A stretch of 64,000 nt of DNA from Sphingomonas taxi (GTDB lineage: Bacteria > Pseudomonadota > Alphaproteobacteria > Sphingomonadales > Sphingomonadaceae). Made by a program: the position numbers and the translations under genes. The stretch spans positions 124,001 through 188,000 of the forward strand of contig QFMX01000004.1 of the NCBI GenBank assembly GCA_003240625.1. The letters are read 5' to 3'. The notes beneath the pieces are model-generated. The model was not told the DNA's origin. It ran no database searches and saw only the letters and a list, made by a program, of their open reading frames with translations. Shown piece by piece: positions 1 to 8,329 of the stretch (position 1 is its first letter; each line of letters starts with the position of its first letter).

Positions 1-181
1 ACACCGCGTCGGCCGTCCGCCTGCTCACGCCGTCCGCCAGCGCCTGCTGGCGAAGCGTCGTCATATAGGCCTGAAATCCCGCATCGTCCTGCGCCAGCGC
101 CGGGCTAGTCCCCGCCAACACAGCGCCGAAGCCGATCAAGATCCTGCGCAGCCGCGCTGTTGCTGTCGATGTCCCGCCCAT
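1..181 (-). CDS. Lytic murein transglycosylase, N-terminal part (runs off the window)
   Basis: Only the first 60 codons are present; the gene continues beyond base 1. The protein opens with a signal peptide (basic stretch, hydrophobic run, cleavage likely after SPALA) and continues FQAYMTTLRQQALADGVS, which is the usual start of the MltB/SLT-type periplasmic transglycosylase domain (a residue pattern of the form F..Y...L...A...G.S..T). Members cleave the MurNAc-GlcNAc bond of peptidoglycan. The family call rests on a short stretch, so the exact subfamily is open. Confidence 0.6.
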   Translation of the reverse strand, partial: MGGTSTATARLRRILIGFGAVLAGTSPALAQDDAGFQAYMTTLRQQALADGVSRRTADAV

Positions 182-374
182 TTGAAGGCTCTGCCACAGA
201 CCTGCCACGATCGGAACCTCGCATCGTCGCGCCCACCGCACGTGCGGCCGTAAGCCCCACTCCACTATATGCTCGACCGACAAACGGCGGGTGCCGAAGC
301 CGCGTCCCTTTTGCCGCACGGAACACGATGCCGCTTGCCATCCGGCAAAAGCAGCGGCTAAGGGCCGTCGCAGT

Positions 375-453
<79 letters not shown>

Positions 454-485
454 ATTCTTTAAATGATTGATTTCTCCTCGCCAAC

Positions 486-900
486 ATGGCGATCGGGAAT
501 GGTTGTACCCATCGCTATACCCATTGGGGCGATGGATTAGGATTGCGTAACATTAAGCTGCGCGGTGGCAGATATCACTGAAGCATGAAAATTACCGCGG
601 CAGGCGCGACCGTGCCGCTATCCCTGTCGCTTGGCACAGGAAATCATCAAACGTTGCCGGTATATCGCGAACAGACTTGGTGCGGCGGTAGAGTGTTTGC
701 GTGGAGGCAACCGCCCGACTTTCCGTCGGCGACGACGACATGGCGCAATGGATCGCTGAGGCATTGGTTCATGATGCGCCATTCGCTTTCGAACAAGCAG
801 AGCGGCCGCCCGCCTCGCTGGCTGTGCCAAACGCGGAGCTATCAGCGCCTACCGAACAGCAGTTGTCGATACATGCCCCCCAAGCGGACACGCGGGGCTT
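486..900 (+). pseudogene. Decayed tyrosine-type integrase, N-terminal remnant
   Basis: Three consecutive reading frames carry pieces that join into one integrase-like N-terminus. Frame one from ATG 486 reads through GLRNIKLRGGRYH, hits an in-frame TGA at 579-581, then continues TVPLSLSLGTGNHQ. Frame two (from about 652) has RYIANRLGAAVECLR. Frame three (from about 701) has VEATARLSVGDDDMAQW. The pattern of RGG.YY/H, basic residues, then SLGTG is that of the N-terminal domain found on phage-type integrases (DUF6538-like). The catalytic R-H-R-Y domain is missing. The position just after tRNA-Pro fits an old integration. Beyond about 900 nothing is recognised up to the convergent neighbour at 1002. 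The right boundary is approximate. Confidence 0.55.
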
Positions 901-1001
901 ATCCGCGCTATTCAACTTCGGCCGTTCGTTTATTTTCCATTCGCGACGCCGCTCCATTCAGTCGCAAATGCAAGACAGTGACTGCATGGTTGTTAATGTA
1001 G

Positions 1002-1757
1002 TTACAGCGACCAGCCGCCATCCACCGATATTGCGGCGCCAGTGACGAATCCGCCAAGGTCTGCGCTCATCCAGAGCACGGCGTCGGCAATTTCCTCCGG
1101 CCTGCCCAGACGACCGACAGGCTCCAGATCGATCGCCTTCTGGATATCACCGTTGGTAAAGCGATCCATCATCGGCGTTTCGATATTGCCCGGCAGGATC
1201 GCATTTACGCGGATGTTTTGCTTGGCGTAATCGAGCGCGGCTGATTTCGTCAGCCCTATTATCGCGTGTTTGGAGGCCGCATAGGACGCACCGCCCGCCA
1301 CACCTCGGACGCCGGCGCCCGACGACGTGTTGACGATCACGCCATTACCTTGCCGTACCATCTGCGCCAGTTCGTATTTCATGCACACGAACGTGCCACG
1401 GAGGTTGATGTCGAGGATGCGGTCCCACTCGGCGAGTTCGATCTCGGCGACGGGCGCTGCCTTGTTCTCGACTCCGGCATTGTTAAAGGCGATGTCGAGC
1501 CGGCCGAAGGTCGCGACCACCTGTCCAATCGCTGCCTCGACCTGCTCCGGCTTGGATACGTCGCAGGCGATGACCAGGACGTGTGCGCCCGCGTTCCTGA
1601 CGGCATCTGCGGTTTCGGAGAGCGCATCTTCGGTAAGATCGAGAATTGCGACACGGGCACCCTCGGTTGCGAAGGCAACAGCCGTAGCACGGCCGATGCC
1701 GCTGGCCGCGCCGGTGACACATGCGACCTTGTCGGAAAAGCGATGAATGTTGGACAT
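1002..1757 (-). CDS. SDR family NAD(P)-dependent oxidoreductase
   Basis: This is a 251-aa classical short-chain dehydrogenase. It shows the Rossmann motif VTGAASGIGRA near the N-terminus, NNAGVEN in the middle, the catalytic pair Y..SK in YAASKHA, and a C-terminal GAAISVDGGWSL typical of glucose-1-dehydrogenase/3-oxoacyl-reductase-like members. It would interconvert an alcohol and a ketone with NAD(P)H in the cytoplasm; the substrate cannot be read from the sequence. It lies downstream of paoABC and the cupin gene on the same strand, so it may be the last gene of that operon, although 168 bases separate it from the cupin gene. Confidence 0.85.
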   Translation of the reverse strand: MSNIHRFSDKVACVTGAASGIGRATAVAFATEGARVAILDLTEDALSETADAVRNAGAHVLVIACDVSKPEQVEAAIGQVVATFGRLDIAFNNAGVENKAAPVAEIELAEWDRILDINLRGTFVCMKYELAQMVRQGNGVIVNTSSGAGVRGVAGGASYAASKHAIIGLTKSAALDYAKQNIRVNAILPGNIETPMMDRFTNGDIQKAIDLEPVGRLGRPEEIADAVLWMSADLGGFVTGAAISVDGGWSL

Positions 1758-1925
1758 GGAGATACTCTCGATTTCGATGTGAGAACGGCAGACGATCGGT
1801 CAATCGGTCGCGCGCCATAACCGGGCTATTTGGTCAGGTCGGCCCGCCTGGCCGGGATGTCGGGCTCGAACGCTTGCGGCGTCCATCCGGCGGGGGCGAC
1901 CTATTCGAAGGCGCTCGGCACGAGA

Positions 1926-2336
1926 TTACTCCGTACCGAGCGGCACGAGATACTCGTCGTCGGTCACCTTCTCCATCCAGGTCACAGGCGAGCCGTCGAC
2001 CGACTCCTGGATGGCGACATGGGTCATGCCCTGATGCGGCGTCGCGCCATGCCAATGCTTGTGCTCGGCGGGGCACCACAGAATGTCGCCCGCAGCGAAT
2101 TCCAGCTTCGGGCCATCCGCAATTTGCGTCCAGCCGACACCCTCGGTGACGATCAGCGTCTGGCCGGCGGGGTGTGTGTGCCAAGCACTCCGGGCGCCGG
2201 GCTCGAAGTGGACGATAGCGCCGGAAACGCGAGACGGTTCGTCCCGCTGAAACTGCCCGGTGATCGTAACTTTGCCGGTGAAATACTCCGCCGGTCCGTC
2301 GACCGTCTTCATGTCCGACTTGCGTGCGATGGTCAT
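1926..2336 (-). CDS. Cupin-domain protein
   Basis: A 136-aa single-domain cupin. Motif 1 is visible as GARSAWHTHPAGQTLIVTEG (two His and a later Glu as metal ligands) and motif 2 as GDILWCPAEHKHWHGA. Proteins of this type include small metal-dependent enzymes such as cupin hydroxynitrile lyases, plus many of unknown activity. I start at the ATG at 2336 because an AGAGGAA ribosome site sits about 7 bases upstream. A longer in-frame start at 2447 would add 37 residues and overlap paoC, and has less support. The gene follows paoABC by 107 bases and may handle aldehyde or cyanohydrin-like compounds made or used by that enzyme; this is inference. Confidence 0.8.
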   Translation of the reverse strand: MTIARKSDMKTVDGPAEYFTGKVTITGQFQRDEPSRVSGAIVHFEPGARSAWHTHPAGQTLIVTEGVGWTQIADGPKLEFAAGDILWCPAEHKHWHGATPHQGMTHVAIQESVDGSPVTWMEKVTDDEYLVPLGTE

Positions 2337-2443
2337 GTCGAAAGTTCCTCTTTGTGTTTGAGCAGGGCTGACGGGCACCAGCAGGGCAGAGATCGTCCCG
2401 AATTTCAGCAGAGATGCGGCACGTGAAGGCACCTGTCGGCCGA

Positions 2444-4654
2444 TCACGTCAGGGCCGGCAGCGCGTCGAGATGCTTCTCGAGCGTGATCGGATATTCGCG
2501 CACCCGAACGCCAGTCGCGTTGTAGACCGCATTAGCAACTGCCGGTGCTACCCCGGTCAGACCCAGTTCGCCTACGCCCTTGGCTTTTACGGGAGAGATC
2601 GTCGGATCGACCTCTTCAATGAAGAAGGCATCGAGGTGCGGGATGTCGGCATGCACCGGCACCTCGTAACCCGCGAGATCATGGTTCACGAAGAAGCCGA
2701 AGCGCTTGTCGATCGCCATGTCCTCCATCAGCGCCGCACCAACGCCCATCACCATCCCGCCGATCACCTGACTGCGCGCGGTCTTGGCATTGAGGATGCG
2801 CCCCGCCGCGCAGACCGCGAGCATGCGCCGCACCCGGACCTCCCCGGTATACGCGTCGACCGCGACCTCGGCAAAATGCGCCCCGAAGGTCTGCTGCTGG
2901 AACTGATCGGCGAGCTTGGCGAACTCCATCAGGTCCTCGACCACGATGTCGCCGGCCTTGGCGGCGTCGGCGATTTTCACCGACCGGTTACCGCTGCGGA
3001 CTTGCCCGTCCGCAAAGTCGACGTCGCCGGTGTTGAAGCCCAGGCGCTGGGCCACGGTCTCGCGCAGCTTCATGCACGCCGCATAGACGCCAGCCGTTAC
3101 AGAAGGCGCGCCCTGCTGACCGCCCGACCCCGGCGTTTCCGGGAAGGTCGAGTCGCCGAGCTTGACGACGATCCGGTCGGGCGCGACGCCCATCATCTCG
3201 GCCGCCGTCTGCTGGACCACGGTGTAGCTGCCAGTGCCGATATCCGTCATATCGGTCTCGATCGTCACCACCCCGTGTCGATCGAGCCGCGCCCGCGCGC
3301 CGGCCTTGGCGATCTTGCCGCCACGGATCGCTCCCCCCATCCCCATGCCGATCAGCCATTGCCCCTCGCGGACCGCACCGGACTTACTCTGTCGCTTGTC
3401 CCAGCCGAAGCGCTCCGCACCCTCCCGCAGGCAGCGGACGAACGCCCGGGTCGAGAAAGGCGTGTTCGGATTCTCCGGATCGACCTGCGTGTCGTTCACG
3501 ACGCGTAGCTCGATCGGATCCATCTTCAGCTTTTCCGCCAGCTCGTCCATCGCGACCTCCAGCGCCATCAGCCCCGGCGCTTCGCCCGGCGCGCGCATGG
3601 CATTGCCCTCGGCCAGGTCGAGTGTCGCCAGCCGCATCCGGGTCAGCCGGTTCGCACCCGCATACAGCGTCCGCGTGGAGGTCACGGTCGGCTCGGTACG
3701 TCCACCGACGAGGTTGCCCGACAGGCTGTCATGCCCGATCGCCGTCAACCGACCGTCATGGCCCGCCCCCAGTTGAACACGCTGGATCGTCTTGGGCCGG
3801 TGGATCGTGGTGTTGAACATGATCGAACGCTGCAGCGCGATCTTCACCGGACGCTTGACCACGCGCGCCGCGATCGCCGCGAGAGCGAGATCGACCTGCA
3901 CGGTCCCCTTCCCGCCGAAGCCCCCACCGATATAGGGCGAGATCAAGTGGACGTTGTGCTTGGGGGTACCCAGGATTAACCCGAGGTCGCGCGTTCCCCA
4001 GTTCATCTGCTGGATCGACGTCCAGCACGTCACGCGGTCGCCGTCCCACTTTGCGATCGAGGCATGAGGCTCCATCATCGCATGCGCCTGATCGGGCACC
4101 GTGTAGGTCTCGTCGACCTTGACCGGCGCTGCGGCGAACGCCTTGGCGAAGTCGCCGACCTGTTTTTCGTTGGGGCCGCCAAACTCGCCCTCCGGCGGGA
4201 CCGGCGCGGTGGCGTTCTGCGCGGCCAGATCGAACTGCCCCGCCATCCGCTGATAGTCGACGCGCACCAACGCTGCGGCGGCGCGAGCCTGCTCGAAGGT
4301 TTCCGCCACGATTACCGCGACCGGCTGGTGATAATGGTCGATCTCCGGCGCGGCGAGCATCTTCTGGATATAGAACTTGCCGACCCCGGGCTTGCCGGCA
4401 TTCAGATACGTGACGATCCCGACCACGCCGGGCGCGCGTTCGGCATCGCGCGTGTCGATCGACGTGATCCGGCCTTTGGCTATCGCAGCGCCAAGGATAT
4501 AGCCGTAGGCGAGCCCCGGCGCGACATCCTGCCATTCATAGGCGTATGTCGCCGTACCGGTGGTCTTCAGATGCCCTTCGTACCGATCGAGCGGCTTACC
4601 CAGAACCTTCATCCGATCGGTCGGATTGGCGCCTGCGGGCGTGTCGAAGATCAT
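2444..4654 (-). CDS. paoC: Periplasmic aldehyde oxidoreductase, molybdenum-binding subunit PaoC
   Basis: A 736-aa large subunit of the xanthine oxidase family, almost the same length as E. coli PaoC (YagR). The N-terminus (MIFDTPAGANPTDRMKVLGK, then LKTTGTATYAYEW) follows the E. coli protein closely. It has the glycine-rich molybdopterin stretch GGGFGGKG, the motif SGGQQGAPS, and a C-terminal KGVGELGLTG with the active-site Glu. The enzyme oxidises aldehydes, mainly aromatic, to acids with a molybdenum cytosine dinucleotide cofactor. Its ATG overlaps the paoB stop (ATGA, 4 nt), so the two are translationally coupled. It is exported as a folded complex with PaoA, which carries the only Tat signal. 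Confidence 0.93.
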   Translation of the reverse strand: MIFDTPAGANPTDRMKVLGKPLDRYEGHLKTTGTATYAYEWQDVAPGLAYGYILGAAIAKGRITSIDTRDAERAPGVVGIVTYLNAGKPGVGKFYIQKMLAAPEIDHYHQPVAVIVAETFEQARAAAALVRVDYQRMAGQFDLAAQNATAPVPPEGEFGGPNEKQVGDFAKAFAAAPVKVDETYTVPDQAHAMMEPHASIAKWDGDRVTCWTSIQQMNWGTRDLGLILGTPKHNVHLISPYIGGGFGGKGTVQVDLALAAIAARVVKRPVKIALQRSIMFNTTIHRPKTIQRVQLGAGHDGRLTAIGHDSLSGNLVGGRTEPTVTSTRTLYAGANRLTRMRLATLDLAEGNAMRAPGEAPGLMALEVAMDELAEKLKMDPIELRVVNDTQVDPENPNTPFSTRAFVRCLREGAERFGWDKRQSKSGAVREGQWLIGMGMGGAIRGGKIAKAGARARLDRHGVVTIETDMTDIGTGSYTVVQQTAAEMMGVAPDRIVVKLGDSTFPETPGSGGQQGAPSVTAGVYAACMKLRETVAQRLGFNTGDVDFADGQVRSGNRSVKIADAAKAGDIVVEDLMEFAKLADQFQQQTFGAHFAEVAVDAYTGEVRVRRMLAVCAAGRILNAKTARSQVIGGMVMGVGAALMEDMAIDKRFGFFVNHDLAGYEVPVHADIPHLDAFFIEEVDPTISPVKAKGVGELGLTGVAPAVANAVYNATGVRVREYPITLEKHLDALPALT

Positions 4655-5601
4655 GGCTTCACCTCTGCAATCACCGCCGCGAGGGTGCGCGTCGCGAGCG
4701 GGATCTTGAATGCGTTGTCGTCGGTCGGCCGCGCGCCGGCAAAGACTGCTTTCGACATCTCGACCGCGCCGCGGGGCATTGCCGCTTCTGCTGCCTCCAC
4801 CCGCCAGGGCCGGTGGGCGACACCGCCGAACGCTGCACGTCCGCTGCCGTCGCGCCGGACGATCGCGGCGACCGACACGAGCGCGAACGCATAGGACGCG
4901 CGGTCGCGCACCTTGCGGTAGACATGCGTGCCACCGGCCGGACGCGGCAACGTGACCGCGGTGATGAGTTCGCCGTGATCGAGCACATTGTCGCGCTCGG
5001 GCGTGTCACCCGGCAGCGTATGAAAGCTGGCGATCGGGATGGATCGTGTCTTCCCGTCCGCCTTCACCGTTTCGACGGTGGCATCGAGCACGCGCATCGC
5101 AACGGCCATATCGCCTGGATAGGTTGCGATACACGCGTCGCTCGATCCGATGACGGCTAGCTGGCGCGAATACCCACCGATCGCGGCGCAGCCCGACCCG
5201 GGCTTCCGCTTGTTGCAGGGCTGGTTGGTGTCGTAGAAATACGGGCACCGCGTCCGCTGAAGCAGATTGCCGGCGGTCGTGGCCTTGTTCCGCAACTGGC
5301 CCGAGGCGCCGGCAACGATGGCGCGGCTGAGGACGCCATAGTCGCGCCGCACGCGCTCGTCGCTCGCCAATGTCGTATTGCTGACGAGCGCGCCAATCCG
5401 CAGCCCACCAGCGTCGGTCGGTTCGATACGATCGAGCGTCAGGTCCTGTACGTCGACCAGAAGCGGGGGCGTCTCGATCTCGAGTTTCATCAGATCGAGC
5501 AGGTTTGTACCGCCCGCCAGGAACCGCGCACCGGGATTGCCGGCGACCATCTTGGCCGCCTCGGCAGGCGTCGTGGCTCGTTCATAAGTGAAGCTCTTCA
5601 C
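4651..5601 (-). CDS. paoB: Periplasmic aldehyde oxidoreductase, FAD-binding subunit PaoB
   Basis: A 316-aa FAD subunit starting at a GTG (VKSFTYERATTPAEAA), matching the start of E. coli PaoB (318 aa). The FAD-binding segment FLAGGTNLLDLMKLE is clear. The four-cysteine stretch CPYFYDTNQPC...GSGC is kept; in E. coli PaoB these cysteines hold an extra [4Fe-4S] cluster that is unusual for this subunit. The GTG overlaps the paoA stop by four bases (GTGA) and the gene ends in a four-base overlap with paoC. Longer upstream starts run through paoA in another frame and are rejected. Confidence 0.93.
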   Translation of the reverse strand: MKSFTYERATTPAEAAKMVAGNPGARFLAGGTNLLDLMKLEIETPPLLVDVQDLTLDRIEPTDAGGLRIGALVSNTTLASDERVRRDYGVLSRAIVAGASGQLRNKATTAGNLLQRTRCPYFYDTNQPCNKRKPGSGCAAIGGYSRQLAVIGSSDACIATYPGDMAVAMRVLDATVETVKADGKTRSIPIASFHTLPGDTPERDNVLDHGELITAVTLPRPAGGTHVYRKVRDRASYAFALVSVAAIVRRDGSGRAAFGGVAHRPWRVEAAEAAMPRGAVEMSKAVFAGARPTDDNAFKIPLATRTLAAVIAEVKP

Positions 5602-6230
5602 GCGCGCACTCCTGCGACTTCGGCCATCGCTTCGGCGATGTTGGAATACGCGCCGCAGCGGCAGATGTTGCCGCTCATCCGCTCGCGCATTTCGGCACCG
5701 GTCGGCTGCGGCGCCACCATCAGGTCGGCCTGCGCATGGCTGGGGATGCCACGCTTGATCTCCTCCAGCACGGAGACCGCGGAGCAGATCTGCCCCGGCG
5801 TGCAGTAGCCGCACTGATATCCGTCATGCTTTATGAAAGCGACCTGCATCGGATGCAGGCGCTCAGGTGTACCAAGGCCCTCGATGGTGGGCACGGCATC
5901 GCCGTCATGCTGGACCACGAGGCTCAGGCAGGCGTTGATCCGTTCGCCATTCACGATGACCGTACATGCGCCGCACTGGCCGTGATCGCAGCCCTTCTTG
6001 GTGCCGGTCAGGTGCAGGTTTTCGCGCAGCGCATCGAGCAGGGTCGTTCGCGGGTCGAGCTTCAGCACCTGCTGCGCTCCGTTCACCTTCATCGCAATCT
6101 CGCACGTCGGCGTAGCTTTGACGGGCTGCGCAGCGTCCGCCGTTTCACTCGCGATGGCCGACACCGCGGCAGTGGTGGCACTGCTCATCAGCATCTCCCT
6201 CCGAGATAGTTGGAAAGTCTCTCTGGCCAT
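5598..6230 (-). CDS. paoA: Periplasmic aldehyde oxidoreductase, 2Fe-2S subunit PaoA
   Basis: A 210-aa iron-sulfur subunit. The N-terminus has a twin-arginine signal (QLSRREMLM followed by an Ala-rich hydrophobic run to about residue 34), so the complex is sent to the periplasm. The plant-type ferredoxin motif GCDHGQCGACTV and the second cluster motifs CGYCTPGQIC and GNICRCGAY are all present. Electrons pass from PaoC through its two [2Fe-2S] clusters towards PaoB FAD. The start at 6230 has a GGAG about nine bases upstream. The stronger GGAGGGAG further in is inside the RR codons, and starting after it would remove the Tat motif. It is the first gene of paoABC. Confidence 0.93.
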   Translation of the reverse strand: MARETFQLSRREMLMSSATTAAVSAIASETADAAQPVKATPTCEIAMKVNGAQQVLKLDPRTTLLDALRENLHLTGTKKGCDHGQCGACTVIVNGERINACLSLVVQHDGDAVPTIEGLGTPERLHPMQVAFIKHDGYQCGYCTPGQICSAVSVLEEIKRGIPSHAQADLMVAPQPTGAEMRERMSGNICRCGAYSNIAEAMAEVAGVRA

Positions 6231-6346
6231 CCGCGATACTCCGCATGCCCCTGAAGGGCGCCGATCAGCCTATTAAACACTTTGAGGCGGAGCCGGTTAC
6301 CCGGATGGTACTTGATGCAACGATGAATCCGTTTCAGCATTGTGAT
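6231..6346. promoter_or_regulatory. Divergent control region between paoA and the LysR gene
   Basis: About 116 bases separate the two divergent starts. The AT-richer segment around 6270-6290 stands out from the GC-rich surroundings. LysR proteins usually bind such a shared region to control both themselves and the divergent operon, here paoABC. No exact operator was identified. Confidence 0.4.
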
Positions 6347-7252
6347 ATGCTTGTTACGCGCACCAACCTGACCGACCTCGCCTATTTCCTGGCGATCGCA
6401 CGGCACCGCAATTTTCGTCTGGCAGGCTTGGAACTGGGCGTATCCGCGTCCGCGGTGAGCCATGCTCTCAAGAATTTCGAAGAACGCGCCGGCGTCCGAC
6501 TGATCAACCGGACGAACCGCGCCGTAACGCTGACGTCGGCCGGAATGGCGTTGGAGAAATCGGTTTCCGGGTCGTTTGCCGACATCGGGTCCGCCCTCGA
6601 AAGTCTTGATCAGCTTCGTGCCACGCCCGGTGGGAAAATTCGCATCAACGCCGTCGTCGACGCGGTAACGTTGGTACTCGGTCCCGTGCTTGCCGAACTG
6701 TCCCGCCGCCACCCGCATATCGAAGTCGATCTCGTGTCCAGCAACCGTATCGTCGACGTCGTTGGCGAGGGGTTCGATGCCGGTGTGCGTTATGGCGGCA
6801 CCGTCCCCCAAGACATGATCGCGCAGCGTCTTTCAGCCGATCTCCGATGGGTCGTCGCGGCATCCCCGCGTTATCTGGAGACACACGGCGCGCCGACGCA
6901 CCCGGACGAGTTGAAGGACCACCGCTGCCTAGGGGTTCGGCTTGGTGACGACAGTATCTACCGCTGGGAGTTCGAGGGGCCGAACGGCGACTTCGACGTG
7001 CCGATCAAAAGCGTGATGACGGCCGACGACAGTCGATCGATCCTGGCAATGGCGCTGAACGGTGCGGGCCTGACGTTCGGCCTCGAGGCCCTGTTCGCCC
7101 CGTATGTCGCCAATGGCAGCCTGCGCCTCGTGCTAACCGACTGGGCGACGACAGGGCCGGGATTTTACCTCTATTATTCCGGACGGCGACAGGTGCCAGC
7201 GGGTTTACGCGCGTTGCTTACCATGGCAGCTGAACTGAAACCGCTTGGCTGA
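6347..7252 (+). CDS. LysR family transcriptional regulator
   Basis: A 301-aa LysR-type regulator. The N-terminal winged helix-turn-helix is seen in NLTDLAYFLAIARHRNFRLA followed by SASAVSHALKNFEERAGVRL and RTNRAVTLTSAG. The rest is the two-lobed periplasmic-binding-like effector domain. I chose the ATG at 6347, which gives the usual family length and places the DNA-binding domain at the N-terminus. In-frame ATGs at 6323 and 6245 are possible but none has a convincing ribosome site. It is divergent from paoABC and is the obvious candidate to control aldehyde oxidation; the inducer is unknown. Confidence 0.88.
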   Translation: MLVTRTNLTDLAYFLAIARHRNFRLAGLELGVSASAVSHALKNFEERAGVRLINRTNRAVTLTSAGMALEKSVSGSFADIGSALESLDQLRATPGGKIRINAVVDAVTLVLGPVLAELSRRHPHIEVDLVSSNRIVDVVGEGFDAGVRYGGTVPQDMIAQRLSADLRWVVAASPRYLETHGAPTHPDELKDHRCLGVRLGDDSIYRWEFEGPNGDFDVPIKSVMTADDSRSILAMALNGAGLTFGLEALFAPYVANGSLRLVLTDWATTGPGFYLYYSGRRQVPAGLRALLTMAAELKPLG

Positions 7253-7444
7253 CACGTACAATAGATATCAGGTATTCAGCTCGGCATCCGCGTCTGAACT
7301 GCCCGTCTCAACCTTACCCAGATGACCGGGAAATCTACGCGCGATGCCGAATTTTTCCAGAACTCCGGTGACTACTGCCAACTCTCTGAAACTTCTGAGC
7401 GTAGGCGTAGGCAGGACGCCCCGCCGCGAAGACCGATCGCAAGG

Positions 7445-7894
7445 TCATTCCCGGCCGGGTATCGCCCTGCCCGCGCGACGTTCGACTGCGTCGGCAAGCT
7501 TCGCACGATCCGCAACGGGCAGATCCGCAGCGAACGCGACGGCGCGACGCTCGACCGCTGCGCGTACTGCCATATCCGCGGTTCGCGCCCGATCCAGCGC
7601 GGCGAGCACTGCGGCCTGATCCACCGGATCTTGCCGCAGGAGCGCGGCGGCCTCCGCCTTGGCCTTGCGAGAGACCGCGATCGTCGGCCGCATCGCGCGC
7701 CGCGCCTGCCGCAAAGCCCGCCGGAACGGCCGGCGGTCGGCCGCGGACAATTCGGCCCCCGCGATGCGGAGCGAACCGGCGTTAAGCATGCGCGTGTCGG
7801 TGCGCAGCGATGCGTAGCCGGCGACCAGCGCGCCCGCGAGAAACAGATTGAGAATGATCGAAACGAGCAGCCCGATGCGCAGTTTTGCCGTCAT
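7445..7894 (-). CDS. Periplasmic heavy-metal-sensor-like protein (CnrX/CpxP style)
   Basis: A 149-aa protein with one N-terminal membrane segment (about residues 7-27, LVSIILNLFLAGALVAGYA) and a helical, Ala/Arg-rich periplasmic part containing repeated R..L..AR/RR patterns. This is the architecture of the Metal_resist/periplasmic heavy metal sensor family. Its ATG directly abuts the stop of the membrane anti-sigma gene upstream, in the same operon as an ECF sigma gene. In Cnr-type systems the periplasmic partner senses metal and relieves the anti-sigma. The metal ligands cannot be judged here, and a role in sensing envelope stress is equally possible. Confidence 0.65.
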   Translation of the reverse strand: MTAKLRIGLLVSIILNLFLAGALVAGYASLRTDTRMLNAGSLRIAGAELSAADRRPFRRALRQARRAMRPTIAVSRKAKAEAAALLRQDPVDQAAVLAALDRARTADMAVRAAVERRAVAFAADLPVADRAKLADAVERRAGRAIPGRE

Positions 7895-8329
7895 CTATCG
7901 ATCCGATCCCGTGATGTCGCCGAACGACGTGCTGCCGTTTATCGCGACCAGATCGGCGGCGGCACCCACCCCGTGGCCGTGATCGATCCGCACGCTCATC
8001 GCCACCGCTGCCGTACCGGCCGCCGCCCCTGCCAGCGTCGCCGCGATCCCGACTCCCGACCACCAGCAGCGCAGCCGCAACGCGGCACGGCGGGTCGCGT
8101 TAGCCCCGCTGGTGGCGATCCGCGCGGCAAGGTCCAGTCCAGGAGCCTCGACCCGCCACCTGTCCAGCCGTGCGTCGAGATCGGCGGCTTCGGCGAGGAT
8201 CGCGGCCCCCTCCGGCGTCGTGGCGAGGCGTGCGCCAAGCGCGCGGTACCGATCGGGCCAGCGGGCCACGGCGGCGCCGTAAGCCTCGGCCAGATCGCGG
8301 AAGCGGTCGATGGTCAGCGGATCAGTCAT
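7895..8329 (-). CDS. Probable membrane anti-sigma factor
   Basis: A 144-aa protein starting MTDPLTIDRFRDLAEAYGAA, with an acidic/helical cytoplasmic N-terminal part, one membrane segment at about residues 89-112 and a short periplasmic tail. Its ATG overlaps the last eight bases of the ECF sigma gene, which couples their translation. Size, topology and position are those of an anti-sigma that holds the sigma factor at the membrane. No HxxxCxxC zinc motif is visible, so it is not a ZAS-type anti-sigma. The function is inferred from context. Confidence 0.65.
   Translation of the reverse strand: MTDPLTIDRFRDLAEAYGAAVARWPDRYRALGARLATTPEGAAILAEAADLDARLDRWRVEAPGLDLAARIATSGANATRRAALRLRCWWSGVGIAATLAGAAAGTAAVAMSVRIDHGHGVGAAADLVAINGSTSFGDITGSDR

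Noticed and set aside
1820..1925. Short leftward segment reading like a protein C-terminus (VAPAGWTPQAFEPDIPARR)
   Set aside because: Only about 24 residues after a stop codon, with no recognisable family; too short to support a gene remnant.
2337..2447. N-terminal extension of the cupin protein that looks a little like a signal peptide
   Set aside because: It overlaps the paoC stop, while an internal ATG has a good Shine-Dalgarno and matches the cupin family start.
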